From Blautia sp. (GTDB taxonomy: Bacteria > Bacillota > Clostridia > Lachnospirales > Lachnospiraceae): 64,000 bases of DNA. The DNA lies in contig JAPFCU010000043.1 in the NCBI GenBank assembly GCA_026169535.1, forward strand, positions 1-64,000. Reading direction: 5' to 3'. The translations under genes were made by a program, and so were the position numbers. Below the pieces are notes generated by a model, which did no database searches, was not told the origin of the DNA, and worked only from the letters and a program-made list of their open reading frames with translations. The stretch's first letter is position 1. Every line of letters begins with the position of its first letter. Shown here in pieces: positions 23,926 through 33,234 of the stretch.

Positions 23926-24786
23926 TTATCTGGCTTCCCAACGTCCGGAAGCACCGCATGGAAGAACAAGTCCGCTGGAAGTAACCGGAAGTCCGATTTC
24001 CTGTGAATCGACAGTTCCGTTATACTGTTTCAGTTCTGTTGCCAGCATGTAGGTGAGAACAGCAGGAGCAAGTCCTGTTGTATAGGAATTGATAAGGAAA
24101 AACAGCGGATCCGGGCTGAGAAGCTTCGCACACAGCTTCACAAGAGGATGGATGGCATCCTCAATCTTCCAGATTTCTCCCTTGGGTCCTCTTCCATAGG
24201 AAGGTGGATCCATAATAATGGCATCGTAATGGTTTCCTCTTCGGATTTCACGTTCTACAAATTTTACACAGTCATCTACCAGCCAGCGGATAGGCGCTTC
24301 AGCCAGACCGGAGGCTGCTGCGTTTTCTTTGGCCCAGGTGACCATACCCTTGGATGCGTCTACATGAGTAACGCTGGCTCCTGCGGCAGCGGCTGCCAGA
24401 GTTGCGCCCCCTGTATAGGCAAAAAGGTTCAGAACTTTTACCGGGCGTCCGGCATTACGGATCTTATCTCCAAACCAGTCCCAGTTCACAGCCTGTTCCG
24501 GAAAAAGTCCGGTATGCTTAAAGCTGAACGGCTTCAGATGGAAGGTCAGGTGTTTATAGTGAAGATCCCACTGCTGGGGAAGATCAAAAAACTCCCATTC
24601 ACCCCCGCCTTTTTTACTGCGGTGATAGTGGGCATTCATATTTTTCCAGCCCCGGCTTGCTTTTGGGGTATCCCAGATTACCTGAGGATCCGGACGGACC
24701 AGTATATATTTTCCCCAGCGTTCCAGCTTTTCACCGCCGGAAGCGTCAATTACTTCGTATTCTTTCCATTGATCTGCAATCCACAT
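23926..24786 (-). CDS. Class I SAM-dependent methyltransferase, RlmI/RlmK-like
   Basis: This encodes 286 residues. The AdoMet-binding core is clear: VLNLFAYTGGATLAAAAAGA (motif I), VTHVDASKG, and the catalytic-type motif IIMDPPSYGRG. This arrangement is that of the RlmI/RlmK group of 23S rRNA methyltransferases, but the PUA domain those have at the N-terminus is not obvious here; residues 1-110 contain instead a segment with HYHRSKKGGG and FKHTGLFPEQ. An RNA base is the likely substrate. It is the first gene of a two-gene minus-strand unit with yitT. Confidence 0.85.
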   Translation of the reverse strand: MWIADQWKEYEVIDASGGEKLERWGKYILVRPDPQVIWDTPKASRGWKNMNAHYHRSKKGGGEWEFFDLPQQWDLHYKHLTFHLKPFSFKHTGLFPEQAVNWDWFGDKIRNAGRPVKVLNLFAYTGGATLAAAAAGASVTHVDASKGMVTWAKENAAASGLAEAPIRWLVDDCVKFVEREIRRGNHYDAIIMDPPSYGRGPKGEIWKIEDAIHPLVKLCAKLLSPDPLFFLINSYTTGLAPAVLTYMLATELKQYNGTVDSQEIGLPVTSSGLVLPCGASGRWEAR

Positions 24787-24968
24787 AAATTGTAACCTCT
24801 CATTAGTCTTTATGATGCCAGGTTAAAAAGCGTCTTTTAATCCCAGCATCTCTTTATAGAATCAGTATAGGATAATGAATGAAAATCTGCAAGTGGAAAT
24901 CAAGGGAGTTTTAGATATCCTGTATAAAATAAGGATGTTATTTTTAACAAATACAGTGATTACAGGAC

Positions 24969-24998
24969 TTGACAACGGGGACTTTAGCATACTAAAAT
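24969..24998 (+). promoter_or_regulatory. Sigma-A-like promoter for the aminotransferase
   Basis: TTGACA (24969-24974), an 18-bp spacer and TAAAAT (24993-24998), 72 bp before the start codon. Confidence 0.65.
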
Positions 24999-25069
24999 AG
25001 ACGAGATAGCAAATTTCAGCAGTTTAAAATAAAAAAGTCCGAAAGGAAAGCGGAACGAGGAGGATAAAG

Positions 25070-26353
25070 ATGGAGAAATATAGTGAAATGAGCAGAGAAC
25101 AGCTTCTTACTTTGAAAAAAGAGCTGGAGCATCAGTACGCAGATATCAAGGCACAGGGACTTAATCTGGATATGTCCCGCGGTAAACCGGGAACAGAACA
25201 GCTTGACCTCTCCATGGGCATGATGCAGGTTCTTGCAAACCGGGAAGAACTGAAATGTGAAACTGGTGTAGACTGCCGTAATTATGGTGTGATCGATGGA
25301 ATTCCAGAAGCAAAACGTCTTCTGGGACAGATTTCCGAGGTGGATCCGGAGCATATCATTATTTATGGAAACTCCAGCCTGAATGTTATGTTCGATTCTA
25401 TCGCACGTTCTATGACACATGGTGTAATGGGAAATACTCCATGGTGTAAGCTGGACAAAGTCAAATTCCTCTGCCCGGTACCGGGATACGACCGTCATTT
25501 CAAGATTACGGAGTTTTTTGGTATTGAAATGATCAATGTACCGATGTCTCCGGAAGGTCCGGATATGGATATGGTGGAAAAGCTTGTCAGTGAAGATGAT
25601 TCTATTAAAGGTATCTGGTGCGTACCAAAATATTCCAATCCACAGGGACATACCTATTCCGCAAGAACTGTCCAGAGATTTGCAAATCTGAAACCGGCAG
25701 CTCCGGATTTCCGTATTTACTGGGATAATGCCTACAGTGTACATCATCTTTATGATGAGGATCAGGATTTTCTTCTTGAGATCCTTACCGAGTGTGCAAA
25801 AGCCGGAAATCCGGATATTGTATACAAATTTACTTCCACATCCAAGATCAGTTTTCCTGGCTCCGGTATCGCAGCAGTTGCAGCATCCAAGGCAAATCTG
25901 GATGATTTCCGCAAATATATGCAGATTCAGACCATCGGTCATGATAAGCTGAACCAGCTCCGTCATGTGAAATTCTTTAAGAATCTGGAAGGAATTCATG
26001 CACACATGAGAAAACATGCGGATATTATCCGTCCGAAGTTTGAACTGGTGCTGAATATCCTGGAAAGGGAACTTGGCGGTCTGGGAATCGGAGAATGGAC
26101 AAATCCCAAGGGTGGATATTTTATCTCTTTTGATTCTATGGAAGGCTGCGCAAAAAATATTGTAACGAAAGCAAAAGAAGCAGGAGTTGTGATGACCGGA
26201 GCAGGAGCTACTTATCCATACGGAAAGGATCCAAAAGACTCCAATATCCGTATCGCACCTACATTCCCGTCTATGGAAGAGCTGGAAAAAGCAGCCAATG
26301 TATTTGTTGTCTGTGTGAAGCTTGCAAGTGTGGAAAAGCTTCTGGCAGAATAA
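25070..26353 (+). CDS. Aminotransferase class I/II, probable aspartate aminotransferase of the PF12897 group
   Basis: This encodes 427 residues. The N-terminus (GLNLDMSRGKPGTEQLDLS) and the PLP-lysine site STSKISFPGSG (near residue 258) are typical of the MocR-like/class Ic aspartate aminotransferases. YWDNAYSVHHL holds the cofactor-binding Asp and Tyr. It should transfer amino groups between aspartate or another amino acid and 2-oxoglutarate in the cytoplasm. The gene has AGGAGG upstream, its own promoter, and is followed 39 bp later by the transpeptidase-like gene. Exact substrate is not certain. Confidence 0.9.
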   Translation: MEKYSEMSREQLLTLKKELEHQYADIKAQGLNLDMSRGKPGTEQLDLSMGMMQVLANREELKCETGVDCRNYGVIDGIPEAKRLLGQISEVDPEHIIIYGNSSLNVMFDSIARSMTHGVMGNTPWCKLDKVKFLCPVPGYDRHFKITEFFGIEMINVPMSPEGPDMDMVEKLVSEDDSIKGIWCVPKYSNPQGHTYSARTVQRFANLKPAAPDFRIYWDNAYSVHHLYDEDQDFLLEILTECAKAGNPDIVYKFTSTSKISFPGSGIAAVAASKANLDDFRKYMQIQTIGHDKLNQLRHVKFFKNLEGIHAHMRKHADIIRPKFELVLNILERELGGLGIGEWTNPKGGYFISFDSMEGCAKNIVTKAKEAGVVMTGAGATYPYGKDPKDSNIRIAPTFPSMEELEKAANVFVVCVKLASVEKLLAE

Positions 26354-26392
26354 GAAAAGAGAAAGTTTTCAGAGAATATAAAAGGAGATCCC

Positions 26393-27829
26393 ATGGAAGA
26401 AGAAAAAACAGGTATGAGCACTGGCAGAAAGATTCTGATCAGTCTGATCGCAGTGTTGTTTCTGCTCACGGCGGCAGCTTATGGTTACGGAGTTTATTAT
26501 TTTTCCGGACATTTTCTTCCGGGATCTCTTGTAAACGGGTTTAACTGTTCCTATATGGACCAGAAAGAGGCAGAAAAGCTTTTATCCAGGAAAACAGCTG
26601 CATATGTCCTTGCTGTAAGGACAAGAGGAAACGGGCAGGAAAGTATTTCAGCAGAGGAAATCGCTCTTGCATATAAGCCGGACGGTAGTATAAAAAAACT
26701 GATGCACGATCAGAATCGTTTTTTGTGGTTTATGGCTTTCAGCCAGCACAGCAATATGGAAACAGCATCTTCCGTCACTTATGATAAAGATCTTTTCCAG
26801 CAAAAATTTTCAACTCTGAAATGCCTGCAGGATAATCAGCAGCCGGCAGATGCATACATTGAAGATGATGGAAAAGAATTCGTGGTCGTTCCAGAAATAC
26901 AGGGTACCCTCGTAGATCAGGAAAAACTGGAAAAAACAGTGATAAAAGCAGTGACAACAGGTGATCCGGTTGTCGATCTCGAAAAAGACGGATGTTATAT
27001 AAACCCGGAAATTTATCAGGATGATGAACGTCTTGCAGCAGACTGCCGGCAGATGAATGAGCTGACAGATGTGGTAGTCACTTATGATTTCAGTGACCGT
27101 AAGGAAACGGTTGACAGAAATGTGATCCGGTCCTGGCTTACAAGAAATAAAGAAGAGGATCTTGTTCTTGATAAAGAAAAGATTGCTTCTTACATAAAGA
27201 CATTGGCGGAAAAATATGATACAATAGGTGCGCAGCGAAGCTTTGCCACTTACGATAACAGGAATATTTCTGTCATGGGCGGAGACTACGGATGGATAAT
27301 TGATCAGAAAAAGGAAACAGAAGCACTTTACAAGGCTGTTTCAGAAAAAGTAACTCAGGTTCGGGAACCGATATATCTTCAGACGGCAATGAGCCGTAAC
27401 GTAAATGATATCGGATACACTTATGTTGAAATTGATCTTCCCCGCCAGAGACTGGTTGTTTATCATGACGGAAATCCTGTGGCAGATACAGGAATCTATG
27501 CATCCGGTGAAACGGAGACAGGCGTTTATAAGGCAGGTGAGCTGCAGTCTCCGGCAGACTTAAGTGGGGGAATGGTCAATTTTCTGATTCCTTACGGGGA
27601 AGGAAGGGGAATTGTTGATAATCCTGCACTGACACAGAGTGATGTGAGAGGCTGGACTGGAGAAATTCTGGATGAAGAAATCCTGGCTGATTTCGGCTCA
27701 GGGGAAGGTTCAGGAGATAGTTCCGGATTATGGTCAGCTTCAGCCGGATATATTGAAGTTCCGGGGGACAGGGCGTCAGAAGTATATCAATATGTAAAAT
27801 CCGGGATGCCTATTGTGATTTATAAATAA
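26393..27829 (+). CDS. L,D-transpeptidase-like cell wall protein, catalytic residues missing
   Basis: This encodes 478 residues: N-terminal membrane anchor (about 13-35), two PG_binding_4-like domains (about 60-330) and a C-terminal YkuD-type L,D-transpeptidase fold (about 340-478, beginning YVEIDLPRQRLVVYHDG). Active enzymes of this class end with a SHGC motif holding the catalytic Cys. Here the aligned segment is SASAGYIEVP (448-457), so both the His and the Cys are replaced (Ala451 and Tyr453). The upstream GxHD histidine is also absent (GIVDN). It should bind but not cross-link peptidoglycan. Neighbours ddl and murF make wall precursors. Confidence 0.85.
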   Translation: MEEEKTGMSTGRKILISLIAVLFLLTAAAYGYGVYYFSGHFLPGSLVNGFNCSYMDQKEAEKLLSRKTAAYVLAVRTRGNGQESISAEEIALAYKPDGSIKKLMHDQNRFLWFMAFSQHSNMETASSVTYDKDLFQQKFSTLKCLQDNQQPADAYIEDDGKEFVVVPEIQGTLVDQEKLEKTVIKAVTTGDPVVDLEKDGCYINPEIYQDDERLAADCRQMNELTDVVVTYDFSDRKETVDRNVIRSWLTRNKEEDLVLDKEKIASYIKTLAEKYDTIGAQRSFATYDNRNISVMGGDYGWIIDQKKETEALYKAVSEKVTQVREPIYLQTAMSRNVNDIGYTYVEIDLPRQRLVVYHDGNPVADTGIYASGETETGVYKAGELQSPADLSGGMVNFLIPYGEGRGIVDNPALTQSDVRGWTGEILDEEILADFGSGEGSGDSSGLWSASAGYIEVPGDRASEVYQYVKSGMPIVIYK

Positions 27830-27837
27830 AAAATAAA

Positions 27838-27876
27838 TGCTGCAGAGATGCCGGAAGGTTCTTTGCAGCAGTTTTT
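27838..27876 (+). terminator. Terminator behind the transpeptidase-like gene
   Basis: TGCTGCA (27838-27844) and TGCAGCA (27864-27870) form a stem followed by GTTTTT. Confidence 0.75.
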
Positions 27877-27898
27877 GCATTGAAGAGGGAGAATCATT

Positions 27899-28930
27899 AT
27901 GAGGATTGTTGTATTAGCAGGCGGAACAAGCACAGAAAGAGATGTTTCTATTGTTTCTGGAGCAGGAATATGCAATGGATTGAGGGCAAAGGGGCACAAC
28001 GCTGTGCTGATCGATGTTTTTTGCGGAATAAACCAAGTAAACTGGGAAGATCCTTTTCCTGAGGAGTATGATGTAGAGGCTGCTGTAGACTACATCAGAA
28101 GCTTTAATAAAGATATTGAGACGCTGAAAAAAGAAAGAAGAGAATTCTTTGGTCCGAACGTGCTGGAATTGTGCAAAAAAGCAGAGTTTGTATTTTTGGG
28201 GCTTCATGGAGCCAATGGAGAAGACGGAAGAGTGCAGGCAGCCTTTGATCTTCTGGGAATCAAATACACCGGCACCGGATATCTCAGCAGTGCCATGGCA
28301 ATGGATAAAGGCGTGACCAAATGGATGTTCCAGATGTATGATGTTCCGGTTCCGGGCGGTACGACCATGAAAAGACAGGAACGGAAGGACCAGCTTGAAG
28401 AGGGGCTTTCATTTCCGGTAGTGGTAAAAACCTGCTGCGGAGGTTCCAGCATCGGTGTTTATATTGTGCATGACCAGAAAGAATATACCAGAGCTCTTGA
28501 TGCGGCTTTTTCTTATGAAGAGGAAGTGGTCATTGAAGAATATATCCAGGGCACGGAATACACAGTTGCAGTTGTAGACGGCAAAGCATATCCTGTAGTC
28601 CAGATTGTTCCCTGTGAAGGATTTTATGATTATGAAAACAAATATAAACCAGGTGCGGTAAAGGAAACCTGTCCGGCTCCTATTTCTGAAGAGCTGACCA
28701 GACGTCTGCAGGAGAATGCAGTCAAAGGATATCGTGCTCTTGGGCTGGAAAGCTATGCAAGACTTGATTTTATTGTAACGGAAGATGAAAAGATCTACTG
28801 TCTGGAAGCAAATACTCTTCCGGGAATGACGCCTACAAGCCTGATCCCTCAGGAAGCGGCTGTTCTTGGAATGGATTACCCTACACTTTGTGAGGAGCTG
28901 ATCCGGGTATCTGAGAAAAAATATCAGTAG
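27899..28930 (+). CDS. ddl: D-alanine--D-alanine ligase
   Basis: This encodes 343 residues of the ATP-grasp family. It joins two D-alanines for the peptidoglycan stem peptide. Landmarks are VLAGGTSTERDVSIVSG at the N-terminus, LHGANGEDGRVQAAFDLLGI, the ATP-grasp segment PVVVKTCCGGSSIGV, and the metal-binding end EANTLPGMTPTSLIPQEA. The start ATG has GAGGGAG upstream. It is followed 46 bp later by murF, whose enzyme uses the dipeptide product directly. Confidence 0.96.
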   Translation: MRIVVLAGGTSTERDVSIVSGAGICNGLRAKGHNAVLIDVFCGINQVNWEDPFPEEYDVEAAVDYIRSFNKDIETLKKERREFFGPNVLELCKKAEFVFLGLHGANGEDGRVQAAFDLLGIKYTGTGYLSSAMAMDKGVTKWMFQMYDVPVPGGTTMKRQERKDQLEEGLSFPVVVKTCCGGSSIGVYIVHDQKEYTRALDAAFSYEEEVVIEEYIQGTEYTVAVVDGKAYPVVQIVPCEGFYDYENKYKPGAVKETCPAPISEELTRRLQENAVKGYRALGLESYARLDFIVTEDEKIYCLEANTLPGMTPTSLIPQEAAVLGMDYPTLCEELIRVSEKKYQ

Positions 28931-28976
28931 GGATTCCCGGAATACGCAGAGAATCTTTGGGAAAGCAGGAAAACGC

Positions 28977-30350
28977 ATGATGAAAAATCTTACATTAAGA
29001 AATATAACAAAGGTATGCTGTGGAATCTATCATGGTCCGGAGGAATTTCTGGATCAGGAGGTGACTTCCATTACCACAGACAGCCGTAAGGCAGAGAGTG
29101 GCGGACTGTTTGTTCCTATTGTGGGAGAACGTGTGGACGCTCATAAATTTATTCCGGATGTTATGGAGAAAGGCTGTCTGGCTGCTCTTTCAGAACGAGT
29201 GCTTGCGGATGCGGAATATCCTTATATTCAAGTCAATTCTTCTTTGCAGGCGGTAAAAGATATTGCGGAATTTTATCTGGAACAGCTTCATATTCCTGTT
29301 GTGGGAATTACAGGAAGTGTTGGAAAAACAAGTACAAAAGAGGTAATTGCCTCTGTACTGAAAGAAAAATACCGTACTTTGAAAACACAGGGCAACTTTA
29401 ACAATGAACTGGGACTTCCTCTTACAGTATTCCGTCTTCGGGATGAGGATGAGATTGCAGTTCTTGAAATGGGAATCAGTGATTTCGGTGAGATGACCAG
29501 ACTGGCTAAAATCGCAAAACCGGAGACCTGTGTGATCACTAATATAGGAACCTGCCATCTGGAAAACCTGGGAGACAGAGATGGAGTGCTTAAGGCGAAA
29601 ACAGAGATTTTTGATTCTCTGAGAGAGGGCGGAAATATCGTCCTGAACGGGGATGATGACAAGTTGTCCACGGCAAAAGGATATAAAGGGATCCGTCCGG
29701 TGTTTTTTGGTCTGGAGGCGGACTGTGACGTATATGCAGATGAGATCGAGAGCAAAGGTCTGAAAGGCGTTTCCTGCAGGATCCATCTGGGAGAAGAAAG
29801 TTTTTCTGTTCTGGTTCCTATGCCGGGGATACATATGGTATATAATGCCCTTGCAGCTTCTGCAGTGGGACGGATCTACAATCTTACTGTGGAAGAGATT
29901 AAACGAGGGATAGAAAGCCTGGAAGCCATCAGCGGACGTTTTAAGATGATTGAGACAGATAAGCTTCTGATCGTGGATGACTGCTATAATGCCAACCCTA
30001 TGTCCATGAAAGCTTCTCTGGACGTGCTTCACGACGGAGCCGGACGCAGAGTGGCGATCCTGGGAGATATGGGAGAGCTTGGTGAGAACGAGATCCGCCT
30101 TCATGAAGAGGTGGGGGCACATGCAGCTTCCTGTGGAATTGACTGCTGTATCTGTGTGGGAGAGCTTTCTTATCATATGGCAGAAGCTGCCCGCAAGGCA
30201 GATCCGGGATTTTCTGTGATTTATGTGAAAAACCGTGAACAGCTTCTGGAACACTTGAAGGAATATGTTCAGAAAGGTGATACAGTTCTTGTAAAAGCCT
30301 CTCATTTCATGAAATTTGAAGAGGTAGTAAAGGCTCTTGAGGAATGGTAG
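28977..30350 (+). CDS. murF: UDP-N-acetylmuramoyl-tripeptide--D-alanyl-D-alanine ligase MurF
   Basis: This encodes 457 residues, usual length for MurF. It adds D-Ala-D-Ala to the UDP-MurNAc tripeptide in the cytoplasm. Visible are the N-terminal substrate domain with TTDSRKAESGGLFVPIVGER, the ATP-binding GITGSVGKTSTKE (about 110-122), the LEMGISDFGEM segment and the ligase C-terminal domain with DDCYNANPMSMKASLDVL. It forms an operon-like pair with ddl. Two adjacent ATG codons at the start make the first residue uncertain by one. Confidence 0.97.
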   Translation: MMKNLTLRNITKVCCGIYHGPEEFLDQEVTSITTDSRKAESGGLFVPIVGERVDAHKFIPDVMEKGCLAALSERVLADAEYPYIQVNSSLQAVKDIAEFYLEQLHIPVVGITGSVGKTSTKEVIASVLKEKYRTLKTQGNFNNELGLPLTVFRLRDEDEIAVLEMGISDFGEMTRLAKIAKPETCVITNIGTCHLENLGDRDGVLKAKTEIFDSLREGGNIVLNGDDDKLSTAKGYKGIRPVFFGLEADCDVYADEIESKGLKGVSCRIHLGEESFSVLVPMPGIHMVYNALAASAVGRIYNLTVEEIKRGIESLEAISGRFKMIETDKLLIVDDCYNANPMSMKASLDVLHDGAGRRVAILGDMGELGENEIRLHEEVGAHAASCGIDCCICVGELSYHMAEAARKADPGFSVIYVKNREQLLEHLKEYVQKGDTVLVKASHFMKFEEVVKALEEW

Positions 30351-30447
30351 TTTCCTGGGAGAATTTGACGAACGATTTTTGTTTCCTCCTGAGACCGTAA
30401 GGTGTAGAATGTGAGATATAAGAAATCTGAAGATCAAGGAGGAGATC

Positions 30448-31068
30448 ATGCTGGAACGAATCATGGAGCTGCAGCTCCTGCTCTATGTCATGACTGTACT
30501 GGGCGTGGCAGGAGGAGTAGGAATGCTTGCAGTACACCTTACCTACCGAAGAGCTATGGGAAAAACAAAAGCAGTGATGAATCTGAAAGAAAAATGGCTG
30601 AGTCTCTGGAAGACAAGAGATAAATTGATGAATCGGATGAATCTTCTGGTGTGGCTGCCGTCACTGATGTCTTCCGTCTGTCTGGGTCTGGCGCTGTTTC
30701 TTACTTCCAGACTGAAGCTTCAGGAGGGACTTTCACTTCAGTACCTTTATATAGGGACAGCAGTTCCCATACTTCTGCTTCTGCTACGTCAGGCATTGGA
30801 TTTTACTTACAGAGAGGAACTTGTAATGAACTCTCTGGCAGATTATATACTTCAGGCCAGAGCCAGGAGAGAAGATGCTGTTTCTGCAAGAAAGGCAGAG
30901 CCGGTGGCTGTTTCGGAGAAGATGGATCCTGTTCTTCAGGAAGAGATGGTAGAGAAGATCACTGCCAGTATCAGGCAGACGGCAGCCACAGGGAGCCATT
31001 TCAGCAAAATGCTCAGTCCGGAAGAAGAGGAAATCATGAGAGAGATCATCAGGGAATTTATGGATTAA
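30448..31068 (+). CDS. Membrane protein of unknown function downstream of murF
   Basis: This encodes 206 residues with AAGGAGGAGATC before the ATG. Three hydrophobic segments stand at about 8-30, 67-86 and 92-114, then a polar, highly charged tail (about 125-206) with an EEEEIMREIIREF end. No known domain is recognised. It lies 97 bp behind murF and could belong to the wall-synthesis cluster by position only. Confidence 0.7.
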   Translation: MLERIMELQLLLYVMTVLGVAGGVGMLAVHLTYRRAMGKTKAVMNLKEKWLSLWKTRDKLMNRMNLLVWLPSLMSSVCLGLALFLTSRLKLQEGLSLQYLYIGTAVPILLLLLRQALDFTYREELVMNSLADYILQARARREDAVSARKAEPVAVSEKMDPVLQEEMVEKITASIRQTAATGSHFSKMLSPEEEEIMREIIREFMD

Positions 31069-31114
31069 AGATATTTGTTGGGAGATGCTTCTTGTAGAAT
31101 CAGAGAGTTTTTGT

Positions 31115-31120
31115 TATACT
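31115..31120 (+). promoter_or_regulatory. Possible -10 element before the dehydrogenase
   Basis: TATACT at 31115-31120 with TTGTAG 17 bp upstream (31092-31097), 53 bp before the start codon. The -35 element is weak. Confidence 0.4.
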
Positions 31121-31172
31121 GAGTCTGAATCATGTCAGAGTATTTATCAGTAATCATTAATAGGAGAGATTC

Positions 31173-32147
31173 ATGAGCAAAATAATGAAAATTGTTCTTC
31201 TTGAAGCAAATAATCTGGGTGAAGACATGGTCTTCACCCCTTTTTTTCCTCTTGGGGAAGTGAAAATTTATCCTTCCACATTACCGGAAGAAATGCCGGA
31301 AAGGGTCAGAGATGCGGACATTATCGTGGCTAATAAGCTGCCAATGTGTGAAAAAACACTGAAGGATGCAGAGAATCTGAAGCTGATCTGTCTTACGGCT
31401 ACCGGGATCAATAACCTGGATGGAGAGTATCTGAAAAAACGGGGCATCCGTGCCTGCAATGTGGCTGGTTATTCTACAGATGCGGTAGCACAGCATACCT
31501 TTGCCATGCTGTTTTATGTATGGGAAAAACTGCGTTTTTATGATGATTATGTAAAGTCTGGTGAATATACGAAAAGTGAGGGCTTTTCTTATTTCAAAGA
31601 GAATTTTTATGAGCTGAGCGGAAAGACCTGGGGAATCATCGGAATGGGAGCTATCGGCAGAAAGGTAGCTGATATAGCAGAAGCTTTTGGATGCAGAGTG
31701 ATCTGTTATTCTGCAACCGGAGGAACTTACCAGCTTCCGGAAAACAGAAAACAGGTGGATTTTGAGACTCTTTTAAAAGAGTCAGATATTTTGTCTGTTC
31801 ACGCGCCGTTAAACGAAAAGACTCAGGGTCTGATGGATATGAAAGCCCTTGAGCAGATGAAAAAAACGGCAGTTTTGATCAATGCTGCCCGAGGTCCTAT
31901 TGTGGATCAGGAGGCTCTTTACAGAGCACTCACAGAGGAGATGATTGCCGGAGCCGCTCTTGATGTACTGGAAAAGGAACCTATGGCAGCGGATAATCCC
32001 CTTGCCAGGATCCAGGACAGCAAAAAGCTTTTGATCACTCCCCATATGGCGTGGGCACCGGTGGAGACAAGATTTCGATGCAGGGATGAGGTAGTGAAGA
32101 ATATACAGGCTTTTCTGGCCGGAGAGGACAGGAACAGGGTTTATTGA
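31173..32147 (+). CDS. D-2-hydroxyacid dehydrogenase, hydroxypyruvate/glycerate type
   Basis: This encodes 324 residues. The NAD-binding Rossmann motif is WGIIGMGAIGRKVADIAEAFG (about 148-168); further family signatures are INAARGPIVDQEAL (with the substrate Arg), the Glu in ALDVLEKEP and the catalytic His in ITPHMAWAP. The enzyme interconverts 2-keto and D-2-hydroxy acids, probably hydroxypyruvate and glycerate, but other keto acids are possible. It is closely followed (1 bp gap) by an acyltransferase gene. Confidence 0.93.
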   Translation: MSKIMKIVLLEANNLGEDMVFTPFFPLGEVKIYPSTLPEEMPERVRDADIIVANKLPMCEKTLKDAENLKLICLTATGINNLDGEYLKKRGIRACNVAGYSTDAVAQHTFAMLFYVWEKLRFYDDYVKSGEYTKSEGFSYFKENFYELSGKTWGIIGMGAIGRKVADIAEAFGCRVICYSATGGTYQLPENRKQVDFETLLKESDILSVHAPLNEKTQGLMDMKALEQMKKTAVLINAARGPIVDQEALYRALTEEMIAGAALDVLEKEPMAADNPLARIQDSKKLLITPHMAWAPVETRFRCRDEVVKNIQAFLAGEDRNRVY

Positions 32148-32148
32148 T

Positions 32149-33219
32149 ATGGAGAAAAAACGGATTGTATGGATAGAGCTCCTTCGGATTGCAGCCTGTG
32201 TGGGAGTCCTTGGGATCCATGCGGGATCGCAGCATTTCCGGGATATGCCGGTGGACAGTGCAGTATGGCAGGTATCCAATTTTTATCATGGGATCAACCG
32301 GTTTGCCGTGGCGTGTTTTATTATGATCAGCGGCAGTCTCTATCTCAGCAGTAAAAGGACATGGGATCTGAAAAAACTGTGGCAGCGGAATATCCTTCCT
32401 GTAGCTTCTGCTTATTTATTCTGGCAGCTGTTTTACGGATTTTACAGGATTGCTGTAAATGGAGGTCCCAAGATCGGCAGTATGGAGTTTTTGAAAAAAA
32501 TGCTGGTCTATGTGAGCAAACCGTACTTCCATTTATGGTATCTTCCTATGCTGATCGGACTTTTGATCATTACCCCTCTTGTCTGGGAAATTGTAAACAG
32601 TTCCAGAGGAAAACAATGGTCCCAGTATATGATCCTTCTTTTTCTTGCGTTTCAGATCTTTACTTATACGGCAGGAAGATTTAACCTGCCGTGGAAAGAG
32701 CATGTTCAGTCTTTGATGAATACAGTGCATCCGGAACTGGTCACAGGATATATAGGTTATTTTGTGCTGGGACATTATCTTTATGAATACGGTCTTCCGA
32801 AGAAACTGGAAAAAACAATCTGCATACTTGGACCGGTGCTGATACTTGCGGGAATATGGCTTTGCCGGAAGGAGTCTCTGGAGGCAGGGAAAGCAACCCA
32901 GGCGTTTTATGAGAACTATACACTTTTTACGTTCATGTGGAGCACGGCGGTTTTTCTGTTTTTTAAAGAACAGGTGTCAAAGATAAAGTGGAGTGAGAAG
33001 ATGGAAAAGGTAATATGCAGTTTGGGCGGATGTACTTTTGGTATTTATCTGATCCACGCCTTTGTGCGCGATGTTTTTTATAGAAACGGAATTGACAGCA
33101 TGATGATGAAAAACACCATCCTGGCAATTCCTGTTGTCATGTTCCTGATCTTTTTGGTCAGTTGGTTAATTGTGTATGTTGCAGGAAAAATTCCATTTGT
33201 TAGAAAGTGGATCATGTAG
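32149..33219 (+). CDS. Membrane acyltransferase (acyltransferase 3 family)
   Basis: This encodes 356 residues with about ten hydrophobic helices. The N-terminus RIVWIELLRIAACVGVLGIHAG contains the conserved catalytic-type His of the acyltransferase 3 family, and AVACFIMISGSLYLS follows. These enzymes O-acylate surface sugars, peptidoglycan or lipids. The start is one base after the previous stop, so the two genes are co-transcribed. The substrate is unknown. Confidence 0.9.
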   Translation: MEKKRIVWIELLRIAACVGVLGIHAGSQHFRDMPVDSAVWQVSNFYHGINRFAVACFIMISGSLYLSSKRTWDLKKLWQRNILPVASAYLFWQLFYGFYRIAVNGGPKIGSMEFLKKMLVYVSKPYFHLWYLPMLIGLLIITPLVWEIVNSSRGKQWSQYMILLFLAFQIFTYTAGRFNLPWKEHVQSLMNTVHPELVTGYIGYFVLGHYLYEYGLPKKLEKTICILGPVLILAGIWLCRKESLEAGKATQAFYENYTLFTFMWSTAVFLFFKEQVSKIKWSEKMEKVICSLGGCTFGIYLIHAFVRDVFYRNGIDSMMMKNTILAIPVVMFLIFLVSWLIVYVAGKIPFVRKWIM

Positions 33220-33234
33220 GATAGGAACTGGAGT

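Noticed and set aside
24787-25069. A further small gene between the methyltransferase and aminotransferase
   Set aside because: Only a promoter is visible; short frames lack ribosome sites.
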